The notes beneath the pieces were generated by a model. That model was not told the origin of the DNA and did not search any database. It was given only the letters and a program-made list of their open reading frames with translations. Shown in pieces: positions 1 through 5,617 of a stretch of DNA of 10,405 nucleotides; within the stretch, counting starts at the first letter, position 1; the number at the start of each line of letters is the position of its first letter. The stretch lies in assembly GCA_946627905.1 (NCBI GenBank), contig CAMOVY010000026.1, forward strand, positions 1 to 10,405. Direction: 5' to 3'. Both the position numbers and the translations under genes were made by a program. The stretch is from an uncultured Clostridia bacterium (GTDB taxonomy: Bacteria > Bacillota > Clostridia > Christensenellales > Borkfalkiaceae).

Positions 1-902
1 TGCACCAAAGGGTGATAGGTCAGACGGACGCCGTAAAGGCTGTGGCGGACGCGATAAGGCGTGCGCGCGCGGGGCTTAAAGACCCCAACCGCCCCGTGGG
101 TTCGTTCATTTTCGTAGGTCCTACGGGCGTGGGTAAAACCGAACTATCCAAAGCGCTTGCGGAAGCCGTTTTCGGCAACGAAAACAACCTTATACGCGTA
201 GATATGTCGGAGTATATGGAAAAGCACTCGGTATCTAAAATGGTAGGCGCGCCCCCCGGATACGTGGGGTTTGACGAAGCGGGGCAACTTACCGAAAAGG
301 TCAGAAGAAAACCATATTCGGTAGTTTTATTCGACGAAATAGAAAAGGCGCACCCTGACGTATTCAATATAATGCTGCAGATTTTAGACGACGGCAGACT
401 TACCGACAGCAAGGGCAGGGTAGTTTCCTTTAAAAACACCATAATCATTATGACATCCAACGTCGGTGCGACGGAAATTCAGCATAAAAACACGCTGGGA
501 TTTAGCGGCGGCTCTCAAAAAGAGTACGACGATATGTGCGATAGGTATATGGACGCTTTAAAAGAAAAGTTCCGCCCCGAATTCTTAAACCGTATAGACG
601 ATATTATAGTGTTCCATAAACTGACGAAAGACGAAACGGCAAAAATCGCCGAACTGCTTTTAGGCAGTTTAAGAAAACGGCTTGCCGTTATGGGCGTTTC
701 GCTCGAAGTTTCAAAAGACGCTATGGATTTGATTATCGAAAAGGGCTACGACAACAACTACGGCGCGCGCCCCTTAAAACGGGTTATTCAGCGGTATATC
801 GAAGACAAGTTGTCCGAAGAGATTTTGCGCGGCGCGTTAAAGGAAAATTCCAAAATTACCGTAAACGCCGCGGACGGGGAATTTTCTTTTGAAAACAACT
901 GA
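1..902 (+). CDS. clpC: ATP-dependent Clp protease ATP-binding subunit ClpC, C-terminal part (5' end outside window)
   Basis: This is the second AAA+ module of a Clp/Hsp100 unfoldase, which unfolds proteins and feeds them to the ClpP protease in the cytoplasm. The reading frame is open to the left edge (His-Gln-Arg before the GTG at 12), so the GTG is an internal valine and the N-terminal domain and first AAA+ module are missing. Visible motifs are Walker A GPTGVGKT (nt 117-140), Walker B VVLFDE (from nt 321), the sensor-1 segment TSN, and sensor-2 GARPLKR (nt 762-782). A Leu-Gly-Phe tripeptide (nt 495-503) sits where ClpP-dependent unfoldases carry their ClpP-docking loop. ClpB lacks that loop, so ClpC (or less likely ClpE) is preferred; the two cannot be separated without the N-terminus. 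A 66-base gap separates it from hpf on the same strand, and no clear terminator is seen between them. Confidence 0.9.
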   Translation, partial: HQRVIGQTDAVKAVADAIRRARAGLKDPNRPVGSFIFVGPTGVGKTELSKALAEAVFGNENNLIRVDMSEYMEKHSVSKMVGAPPGYVGFDEAGQLTEKVRRKPYSVVLFDEIEKAHPDVFNIMLQILDDGRLTDSKGRVVSFKNTIIIMTSNVGATEIQHKNTLGFSGGSQKEYDDMCDRYMDALKEKFRPEFLNRIDDIIVFHKLTKDETAKIAELLLGSLRKRLAVMGVSLEVSKDAMDLIIEKGYDNNYGARPLKRVIQRYIEDKLSEEILRGALKENSKITVNAADGEFSFENN

Positions 903-968
903 TTTTACTCTAAAAAATAAAGGGTTTTTCAGGGCTTTTTGCGAACTATTATATAAGGAGGCAAAATT

Positions 969-1505
969 ATGAAATTCGACATCTATGCAAAAAATTACGA
1001 AGTAGGCGAAAAACTTAAAAGCATTACCGAACAGAAACTTTCTAAACTCGATAAGTACTTTAAAGACGACGAAACAATCGCAAAGGTGAGTTTCAAAAAG
1101 CAGGGCAACAACTCTCTGACGACAGAAATTATGCTTGACTATAACGGCAAACTTGTCCGCGCGATGGCAACCAGCGATAATTTTTACGACAATATCGACG
1201 TGATTTTGCCGAAACTCGAAGGGCAGATAAGAAAACATCGCACCAAATTCGATAAACATAACAAAAACGCCGCGTTCCTTGATGCCGCTATATACGATTT
1301 AAAGAACAAAGAAGAAAATTCCGCGCGCGAAATAGTAAAGAAAAAATCTTTCGCGCTATCGCCTATGACGGTAAAAGAAGCGGAAGAAGAAATGGAACTT
1401 TTAGGGCACTCTTTCTACGTGTTTTTAGAGGCTAAAACCAACACCGTACAGGTGATTTATAGGCGCGACGACGGCGATTTCGGACTGATTGAACCGCAAA
1501 TCTAA
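969..1505 (+). CDS. hpf: Ribosome hibernation promoting factor, long form
   Basis: Long-form HPF binds the 30S decoding region and dimerises 70S ribosomes into inactive 100S particles in stationary phase or stress. The 178-residue length fits the long family (roughly 180-190). Residues 1 to about 100 form the ribosome-binding domain, with the basic stretch GQIRKHRTKFDKHNK near its end. A variable linker follows, and residues 124-178 are the dimerisation domain, recognised by KSFALSPMTVKEAEEEMELL, GHSFYVF and the ending YRRDDGDFGLIEP. The start is fixed by a strong SD, AAGGAGG at 955-961, seven bases before the ATG. It lies downstream of clpC and only four bases upstream of a TIM-barrel gene, so co-transcription with the latter is likely. 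A stress or stationary-phase role agrees with the ClpC neighbour, but no specific operator is visible. Confidence 0.95.
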   Translation: MKFDIYAKNYEVGEKLKSITEQKLSKLDKYFKDDETIAKVSFKKQGNNSLTTEIMLDYNGKLVRAMATSDNFYDNIDVILPKLEGQIRKHRTKFDKHNKNAAFLDAAIYDLKNKEENSAREIVKKKSFALSPMTVKEAEEEMELLGHSFYVFLEAKTNTVQVIYRRDDGDFGLIEPQI

Positions 1506-1509
1506 TTCT

Positions 1510-2307
1510 ATGCAGACGGGTATTTCCACCGCGTCTTTATTCGGCAGATTTAATACCGAAGACGCATTATCGTTTTTAAACAAGCATAAAGTCGCTACCG
1601 CGGAAGTGTTTTTAGAATCTTTTTGCGAGTATAACAGGGAATTCGGCGAACTGCTTTTTAAGAGAAAGGGCGAAACGGAAGTCCACTCCGTGCATACTTT
1701 AACCACGCAGTTCGAGTCCACGCTTTATAGTTTAAACGAACGCGCGGTAAAAGATTCTTTTTATCTTCTGGATAAAACCATGCAGGCGGCAAACGCCGTC
1801 GGTGCAAAATATTACACTTTTCACGGCTTGGCGCGCGTTAAGCGCACGCCGTATATTATAGACTTTGACCGCGTTGGCGCGATAACACAGCGGATAATCG
1901 ACGATTGCGCAAAATACGGCGTAGTTTTGGCTTATGAAAACGTGCATTGGGCGTACTATAACTATATAGGTTTTTTTACCGAACTTAAAAAGCGCACGAC
2001 AGGTTTAAAAGGCACTTTCGATATAAAGCAGGCGCGGCAATCGGGTATAGATTACAGGGAGTTTATAGACGAAATGGGCGCGGATATAGCGACCGCGCAT
2101 CTTTCCGACGTTAATAAAGACGGAAAAATGTGCCTGCCAGGGCGCGGTATTACCGACTTTAAAGAAGTGTTGACGCTACTTCGCGATAAAGGATTTGACG
2201 GCGCTATTTTAATAGAAGCGTATAAGAACGATTTTAACGACGTTTCGGAACTGTTTGAATCTTTAGAGTATCTGACCGATATTGCGAAAACGGTGTTTAA
2301 CGGCTGA
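1510..2307 (+). CDS. Sugar phosphate isomerase/epimerase family protein (xylose isomerase-like TIM barrel)
   Basis: A 265-residue TIM-barrel protein of the AP-endonuclease-2/xylose isomerase-like superfamily. The family includes metal-dependent sugar epimerases and isomerases as well as many members without a known substrate. The four expected metal ligands are visible: Glu143 (AYENVHW), Asp171 (GTFDIKQA), His197 (TAHLSDVN) and Glu236 (ILIEAY). Other family features are the TFHG segment near 103-106 and PGRGITDF near 210-217. I chose the ATG at 1510 because the N-terminus MQTGISTASLF aligns with the first beta strand of the family. An in-frame TTG at 1489 would add seven residues inside hpf and lacks an SD. 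The ATG also has no SD, and the hpf stop lies only four bases upstream, so translation is probably coupled to hpf. The substrate cannot be told from sequence, and I know of no established link to ribosome hibernation. Confidence 0.8.
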   Translation: MQTGISTASLFGRFNTEDALSFLNKHKVATAEVFLESFCEYNREFGELLFKRKGETEVHSVHTLTTQFESTLYSLNERAVKDSFYLLDKTMQAANAVGAKYYTFHGLARVKRTPYIIDFDRVGAITQRIIDDCAKYGVVLAYENVHWAYYNYIGFFTELKKRTTGLKGTFDIKQARQSGIDYREFIDEMGADIATAHLSDVNKDGKMCLPGRGITDFKEVLTLLRDKGFDGAILIEAYKNDFNDVSELFESLEYLTDIAKTVFNG

Positions 2308-2331
2308 ATACGATAAAACAATTTAAATTTT

Positions 2332-2364
2332 AGGTCGCCCAAGGCTTTTAGCCTTGGGCGACCT
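2332..2364. terminator. Perfect 14-bp hairpin at convergent junction, probable bidirectional terminator without U-tract
   Basis: AGGTCGCCCAAGGC (2332-2345) is followed by the loop TTTTA and then its exact complement GCCTTGGGCGACCT (2351-2364). One more T-A pair inside the loop is possible. It starts 25 bases after the stop of the TIM-barrel gene, and spoVG converges from the other side. The position suits a bidirectional terminator, yet neither side has a run of T right after the stem. It could instead be a 3'-end-protecting or processing structure, or a dispersed palindromic repeat. The fold is certain from the sequence; the function is inferred. Confidence 0.55.
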
Positions 2365-2403
2365 GTTGCGTGTATACGCATATATTCACTTGTACAGATG
2401 TTG

Positions 2404-2448
2404 ATGCGTGCATCTTAAGCGTTCGGATAAACGTTTACGTGCATTTTT
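2404..2448 (+). terminator. Possible rho-independent terminator of the clpC/hpf-side transcript
   Basis: Two nested helices can form on the + strand. The inner one is TAAGCGTT (2416-2423) with AACGTTTA (2430-2437) and a six-base loop. The outer one is ATGCGTG (2404-2410) with CGTGCAT (2438-2444), including wobble pairs and a five-base bulge on the 5' side. Five T follow (2444-2448). It is weaker than the hairpin at 2332 but does have the U-tract. A competing small hairpin, GATGC/GCATC at 2403-2414, is also possible. Confidence 0.35.
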
Positions 2449-2454
2449 GCCGAC

Positions 2455-2490
2455 AAAAATCCGCCGCTCGTTTACAAAACGTACGGTGGA
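2455..2490 (-). terminator. Rho-independent terminator downstream of spoVG
   Basis: Read on the minus strand, TCCACCG (2490-2484) pairs with CGGCGGA (2466-2460) with one mismatch. CGTTT (2481-2477) pairs with AAACG (2473-2469) around a three-base loop. The stem is followed directly by TTTTT (2459-2455). It lies about 30 bases after the spoVG stop, in the right orientation to end that transcript. Confidence 0.6.
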
Positions 2491-2519
2491 CGGATAATCC
2501 GCTTTACTGAAAAATCGGT

Positions 2520-2792
2520 TTAATCCTGCGGTTTAGCCTTTTCTTCTTCGAACGCGTCTAAGATAACTTTGATAAGTTCTTCTCTCGTTTCGGTCTTGAT
2601 GGGGTGCGCTATGTCTTTATAAGAACCGTCCGTGGTCTTTCTGCTCGGCATAGCGATAAAATAACCCTCGTTCCCTTCAATAACTTTAATGTCGTGTACA
2701 ACAAAGCAGTCATCGAAGGTTACCGAAGCAACCGCTTTAAGTTTTGTGTCGCTGTTTTTAACAATGCGAACGCGTACGTCTGAAATTCTCAT
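2520..2792 (-). CDS. spoVG: Septation/regulatory protein SpoVG
   Basis: A 90-residue SpoVG family protein, a small nucleic-acid-binding regulator. In Bacillus it affects asymmetric septation and in other Bacillota it affects virulence and envelope functions. It also occurs in species that do not sporulate, so it does not prove sporulation here. Diagnostic segments are the N-terminal MRISDVRVRIV, FVVHDIKVIEGNEGYFIAMP at residues 30-49, and SYKDIAHPI at 57-65. The C-terminal tail is acidic and basic mixed and slightly shorter than in Bacillus (about 97 residues). The start is supported by the SD AAGGAAGG (minus strand, 2807-2800), seven bases before the ATG. It is monocistronic: its own promoter lies upstream (2825-2853) and a terminator downstream (2455-2490). 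It is divergent from murC. Confidence 0.95.
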   Translation of the reverse strand: MRISDVRVRIVKNSDTKLKAVASVTFDDCFVVHDIKVIEGNEGYFIAMPSRKTTDGSYKDIAHPIKTETREELIKVILDAFEEEKAKPQD

Positions 2793-2824
2793 CTCGGAAC
2801 CTTCCTTATTCTGATATTGTTTTA

Positions 2825-2853
2825 ATCATAGCATACAAATCAAGTGATTTCAA
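2825..2853 (-). promoter_or_regulatory. Sigma-A-type promoter of spoVG with extended -10
   Basis: On the minus strand, TTGAAA (2853-2848) is separated by exactly 17 bases from TATGAT (2830-2825). TGC directly precedes the -10, which gives an extended -10 (TGN) element. The -10 lies 32 bases upstream of the spoVG start. In B. subtilis spoVG is known for a sigma-H promoter; this one reads as a housekeeping promoter. Confidence 0.75.
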
Positions 2854-2925
2854 CATATTTTTTAAATTTCCGCTTATTTTTTTTATTTATATCCCAAAAC
2901 GGGACTTTTTATCATATTCTGTAGT

Positions 2926-4284
2926 ATGAACTTTGAGATTTTTTTCGCGAATTATAAGAAAATTCACTTTATCGGCGCGGGCGGCGTGTCTATGAGCGGA
3001 CTTGCCGCGTATTGTATTACCGAAGGGTTTTCCGTTTCGGGCAGCGACAAGGTTATGTCGGACGGTTTGAAACGTTTAAGGGCGCTAGGCGCTAAAATCT
3101 TTATCGGGCATAAAGCGGAAAACGCTTTCGGGGCGGAACTCGTAGTATATTCTTCCGCCGTGAGCGACAAAAATCCCGAACTTCGTTTTGTCCGCAAAAA
3201 CGGTATTCCCGTATTAAAGCGCAGCGAACTTTTAGGGCAGATACTGTCTTTATGTCGCCGCTCGGTGGCGGTTTCCGGCAGCCACGGCAAAACCACCGCC
3301 ACGGCAATGCTTGCCGAAGTTTTTATCGCGGCGGGACTTAACCCCACGGTGTTTTTAGGCGGGGAGAGAAAGACTTTCGGCAATTTCAGGTCGGGCGGCA
3401 GGGCGTTCGCGGTGGCGGAAGCGTGCGAATATAAACGCAATTTTCTGGATATTTCACCGAGCATCGCCGTGGTTTTGAATATTGACAACGACCACGTGGA
3501 TACCTTTTCCGATATGGCGGACGAGACGGCGGCGTTTCAGGGGTTTATCAAACACAGCCTTGCGGTAGTCAACGCGGACGACTTTTACGCGTGCAAGGTG
3601 TTTAATTCTACCACGATAACTTTCGGAATAAAACATCTATCCGCGTATTCGGCTAAATACGTAAGCAAAAGCGCTTGTCGCGCTTTCACCGCGTATGCGT
3701 ACGGAAAAAGGTTAGGTAGAATAAGGCTTAACATCGCGGGCGAACACAACGTATATAATGCGCTTGCGGTAATTGCCGTGGCGAGCGAACTGAAAATACC
3801 TTTTCAGATTGTCAAACGCGCGATAGAAGAATTTGACGGGGTTAAACGCCGCAACGAATATATAGGGGAAATAGGCGGCGTGCCTTGCTACGCCGATTAC
3901 GCGCACCACCCGACGGAAATTTCCGCCCTTTTACAAGACAAAACCGAAAAGACGCTGGCGGTGTTTCAACCGCACACCTATTCGCGTACGGCAAAACTTT
4001 TAGGCGATTTCGTTTTGTCGCTTAAAAAAGCGGACGGCGTTATCATTTATAAAACCTATCCCGCGCGCGAAAAGTTTTCGGCAAGCGGAGACGGTAAAAC
4101 GCTGTATCTTAAAATGAAGGACACTTTTTCGGGCTACGTAGATTACGCGGGCGGATACAGGGCGCTTTTAAGGGAGTTGAAAGCGCACGTAAAAGAGTTT
4201 AACAAGATAATTTTTATCGGCGCGGGGGATATATACGGGATTGCAAAAACCCGCGTCGTCGACAGAGTTTTGGACTCGCGATAG
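2926..4284 (+). CDS. murC: UDP-N-acetylmuramate--L-alanine ligase MurC
   Basis: MurC uses ATP to add L-alanine to UDP-MurNAc, the first step of peptidoglycan stem-peptide assembly in the cytoplasm. The 452 residues cover all three Mur ligase domains. The UDP-MurNAc-binding N-domain has IHFIGAGGVSMSGLA (13-27) and SGSD (38-41). The ATPase centre has the P-loop GSHGKTT (118-124), the segment EACEYKRNFL (165-174), NIDNDHVDTF (185-194) and HNVYN (274-278). The C-domain has KRRNEY, ADYAHHPTEI (323-332), FQPHTYSRT (347-355) and YPARE (378-382). All catalytic signatures look intact. The ATG at 2926 is the only start that keeps the first beta strand. It has no SD upstream, and a -10-like TATCAT or TATTCT lies within about 5-15 bases of it, so a very short leader or leaderless mRNA is possible. 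Divergent from spoVG. Confidence 0.96.
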   Translation: MNFEIFFANYKKIHFIGAGGVSMSGLAAYCITEGFSVSGSDKVMSDGLKRLRALGAKIFIGHKAENAFGAELVVYSSAVSDKNPELRFVRKNGIPVLKRSELLGQILSLCRRSVAVSGSHGKTTATAMLAEVFIAAGLNPTVFLGGERKTFGNFRSGGRAFAVAEACEYKRNFLDISPSIAVVLNIDNDHVDTFSDMADETAAFQGFIKHSLAVVNADDFYACKVFNSTTITFGIKHLSAYSAKYVSKSACRAFTAYAYGKRLGRIRLNIAGEHNVYNALAVIAVASELKIPFQIVKRAIEEFDGVKRRNEYIGEIGGVPCYADYAHHPTEISALLQDKTEKTLAVFQPHTYSRTAKLLGDFVLSLKKADGVIIYKTYPAREKFSASGDGKTLYLKMKDTFSGYVDYAGGYRALLRELKAHVKEFNKIIFIGAGDIYGIAKTRVVDRVLDSR

Positions 4285-4295
4285 AGAGTTTTTTT
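4273..4295 (+). terminator. Weak terminator-like hairpin at the murC stop
   Basis: ACTC (4274-4277) can pair with GAGT (4286-4289), with a possible flanking G-T pair, across the murC stop codon. Seven T follow (4289-4295). The stem is only 4-5 bp, so termination would be inefficient. The T-run is clear, but the hairpin is marginal. Confidence 0.3.
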
Positions 4296-4354
4296 ATTGT
4301 TGCGGATTATTTTAAAAAAACGTAAAAAATTTGACGAAAACAGGTATAAAACGT

Positions 4355-4383
4355 TTGCTAAAATTCCCTTTTTGGAGTATCAT
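4355..4383 (+). promoter_or_regulatory. Candidate sigma-A-type promoter for the dehydrogenase gene
   Basis: TTGCTA (4355-4360) is followed after 17 bases by TATCAT (4378-4383), matching 4/6 and 5/6 of the consensus. It lies 38 bases before the ATG at 4421 and inside a 136-base AT-rich gap after murC. I looked for a Rex-type TTGTGA-N8-TCACAA operator in this gap and did not see one. Confidence 0.4.
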
Positions 4384-4420
4384 TATTTTGGACTTAAATT
4401 ATGATAGGAGAAAATCGGCA

Positions 4421-5383
4421 ATGCTTAATAAAAAGAGAAAAATCGCAGTTTTGGGAACGGGCAACGTAGGCGCGACGATTGCGTATTCTTTAACGCTTTC
4501 GGGGCTTTGTTCTGAAATCGTTTTGGTAGACATTAACAAAACGAAAGCGGAGGGCGAAGCGCTTGACCTTTCACAGTGCGCGGCTTCCGTTCCGTCGGTA
4601 AAGGTGTGGAGCGGCGAATATGCGGACGTAGCCGGCGCGGACATAATAATAGCGACGTTCGGTATCGGCAGAAAACCCGACCAGACCAGACTTGATTTAG
4701 CAAAAGTCAATATAGGAATATTAACGAGCGTTATGCCCGAAGTCGCCAAAATCGCGCCCGAAGCGCTTTACGTTATAGTAAGCAATCCGGTGGACGTGTT
4801 GACTTACGCGACGATTAAATGCACGGGACTTCCCGAAAACCGCGTTATCGGCACGGGTACGTTATTAGATTCCAACAGACTTATAAAATTCGTTGCGGAT
4901 TACTGCAAGGTAGACGCGCACAACGTAAACGCTTACGTTTTGGGCGAACACGGCGACGCTTGTATGTCGCCTTGGAGTCTTTGCACCGTAGCGGGACTTC
5001 CGATGAAAGATTATGCGGAAAAGTTTTTGGGCGTTAATGAGGCGAACGTTAAAGCCGAATGCGAACAGATTTACACCGATATGGTAAAATCGGGTTCTAT
5101 GGTAATCAAAGCCAAGGGCGCGACCTATTACGCTATAGCGGCTTCGGTTATGCAACTTATTAAGGCGCTTTTGGCGGATACCCATACCGTGTTGCCGTTA
5201 TCGACTATGCTTCACGGCGAATACGGCGCGGACAACGTTTGTATGGGCGTTCCGTGTATGGTTGGCGCAAACGGTATGGAAAAGGTTGTCGAACTGCCTT
5301 TAACTTTCGACGAACAAAAACTGTTCAGCGAAAAAATCGCGTCGCTTACCGCTACTTACGACGCGCTTGAAATCAGAAAATAG
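4421..5383 (+). CDS. ldh: L-lactate/malate dehydrogenase family protein with malate-type specificity arginine
   Basis: A 320-residue NAD-dependent 2-hydroxyacid dehydrogenase of the LDH/MDH superfamily, which interconverts a 2-oxoacid and its L-2-hydroxyacid. The start ATG has the SD TAGGAG (4405-4410) ten bases upstream; an in-frame TTG at 4331 would add 30 residues before the Rossmann fold and is rejected. The Rossmann glycines are GTGNVG (12-17), with Asp37 for the NAD ribose. Catalytic residues are all present: Arg90 on the active-site loop, Asn122 (SNPVDVLTYAT), Asp150 and Arg153 (GTGTLLDSNR), and His177 (LGEHGD). Overall similarity is to lactate dehydrogenase (TRLDL, GATYYAIA). However, Arg84 (nt 4670-4672, context GIGRKPDQTR) occupies the position that is glutamine in LDH (NQKPGETR) and arginine in malate dehydrogenase. 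The true substrate may therefore be oxaloacetate/malate or another 2-oxoacid. No terminator lies between this gene and the downstream riboswitch. Confidence 0.88.
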   Translation: MLNKKRKIAVLGTGNVGATIAYSLTLSGLCSEIVLVDINKTKAEGEALDLSQCAASVPSVKVWSGEYADVAGADIIIATFGIGRKPDQTRLDLAKVNIGILTSVMPEVAKIAPEALYVIVSNPVDVLTYATIKCTGLPENRVIGTGTLLDSNRLIKFVADYCKVDAHNVNAYVLGEHGDACMSPWSLCTVAGLPMKDYAEKFLGVNEANVKAECEQIYTDMVKSGSMVIKAKGATYYAIAASVMQLIKALLADTHTVLPLSTMLHGEYGADNVCMGVPCMVGANGMEKVVELPLTFDEQKLFSEKIASLTATYDALEIRK

Positions 5384-5407
5384 AATTTTACGGAATTTTA
5401 ACTTTTT

Positions 5408-5525
5408 GTAAAAGGGAGTAGTTGGCGCAAATAATTTTTGCGTTCGCGCAGTCGTCAGGACGGTTATTTAAACTCGGCGCGCGAGAAACTTCGGACAAAT
5501 CGGGGATTTTTAACAAGACTTTTAC
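5408..5525 (+). promoter_or_regulatory. yybP-ykoY family riboswitch (Mn2+ sensor)
   Basis: The leader holds the conserved pieces of the yybP-ykoY aptamer in the right order. The 5' segment AAAAGGGAGTAG (5410-5421) corresponds to the AAAGGGGAGUAG consensus. A hairpin CGCAAA/TTTGCG (5426-5431 with 5437-5442) follows, then the GTCGTCA motif (5451-5457) and the 3' loop segment AACAAGACTTTTACC (5512-5526), corresponding to GCAAGACCUUUGCC. P1 closes perfectly: GTAAAAG (5408-5414) with CTTTTAC (5519-5525). Family members bind Mn2+ and usually control manganese efflux or handling genes. The 3' strand of P1 is also part of the terminator stem at 5512-5549, so ligand-stabilised P1 should prevent termination: a transcriptional ON switch for the permease at 5618. 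Two consensus deviations (AGGGAG for GGGGAG, GACT for GACC) keep this below certainty. Confidence 0.85.
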
Positions 5526-5554
5526 CGTTTTTACGGTAGAAGTCTTGTTTTTTT
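5512..5554 (+). terminator. Riboswitch-controlled rho-independent terminator (expression platform)
   Basis: ACAAGACTTTTACCG (5513-5527) pairs with CGGTAGAAGTCTTGT (5534-5548), 15 bp with a single T-G wobble, extendable by one A-T pair. The loop is TTTTTA (5528-5533) and a run of seven T covers 5548-5554. This is the strongest terminator in the window. It overlaps the P1 strand of the Mn2+ aptamer. It also ends any transcript arriving from the dehydrogenase gene, and sits 63 bases before the permease start. Confidence 0.92.
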
Positions 5555-5617
5555 ATCGGTAATGGGTTATATTATTACCTGTATCGGTTATAACGAAAGA
5601 AAAGGCGAAAAACAATA

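Noticed and set aside
12..902. GTG at 12 as the start of a complete small AAA+ protein, or the gene being ClpB
   Set aside because: The frame is open upstream to the edge with family-typical residues, so the gene is cut. The LGF ClpP-docking tripeptide argues against ClpB.
889..917. Possible hpf promoter TTGAAA-16-TAAAAA at the end of clpC
   Set aside because: The -10 is poor in an A-rich stretch, where such matches arise by chance.
1489..1509. TTG at 1489 as the start of the TIM-barrel gene
   Set aside because: It lies inside hpf, has no SD and adds seven residues not needed by the fold; the ATG at 1510 gives the family-like N-terminus.
2964..3488. A 174-codon open frame on the minus strand opposite murC
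   Set aside because: It is antisense to conserved MurC motifs and its translation resembles no known protein.
4331..4420. TTG at 4331 as the start of the dehydrogenase
   Set aside because: It adds a 30-residue extension ahead of the Rossmann fold and covers the SD-bearing leader; the ATG at 4421 with TAGGAG is much better.
4285..4420. Rex redox-repressor operator before the dehydrogenase gene
   Set aside because: No TTGTGA-N8-TCACAA-like palindrome is visible in the gap.
5400..5560. Fluoride, c-di-AMP (ydaO) or T-box leader as alternatives for the structured leader at 5408-5554
   Set aside because: The GGGAGTAG, GTCGTCA and AAGACTTTTAC segments fit the yybP-ykoY order, and no T-box or crcB core motifs are present.
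5545..5573. Possible second promoter (TTGTTT-17-TATATT) just after the riboswitch terminator
   Set aside because: The -35 matches only three bases and sits on the terminator U-tract; it could give Mn-independent basal expression but is not supported enough to call.
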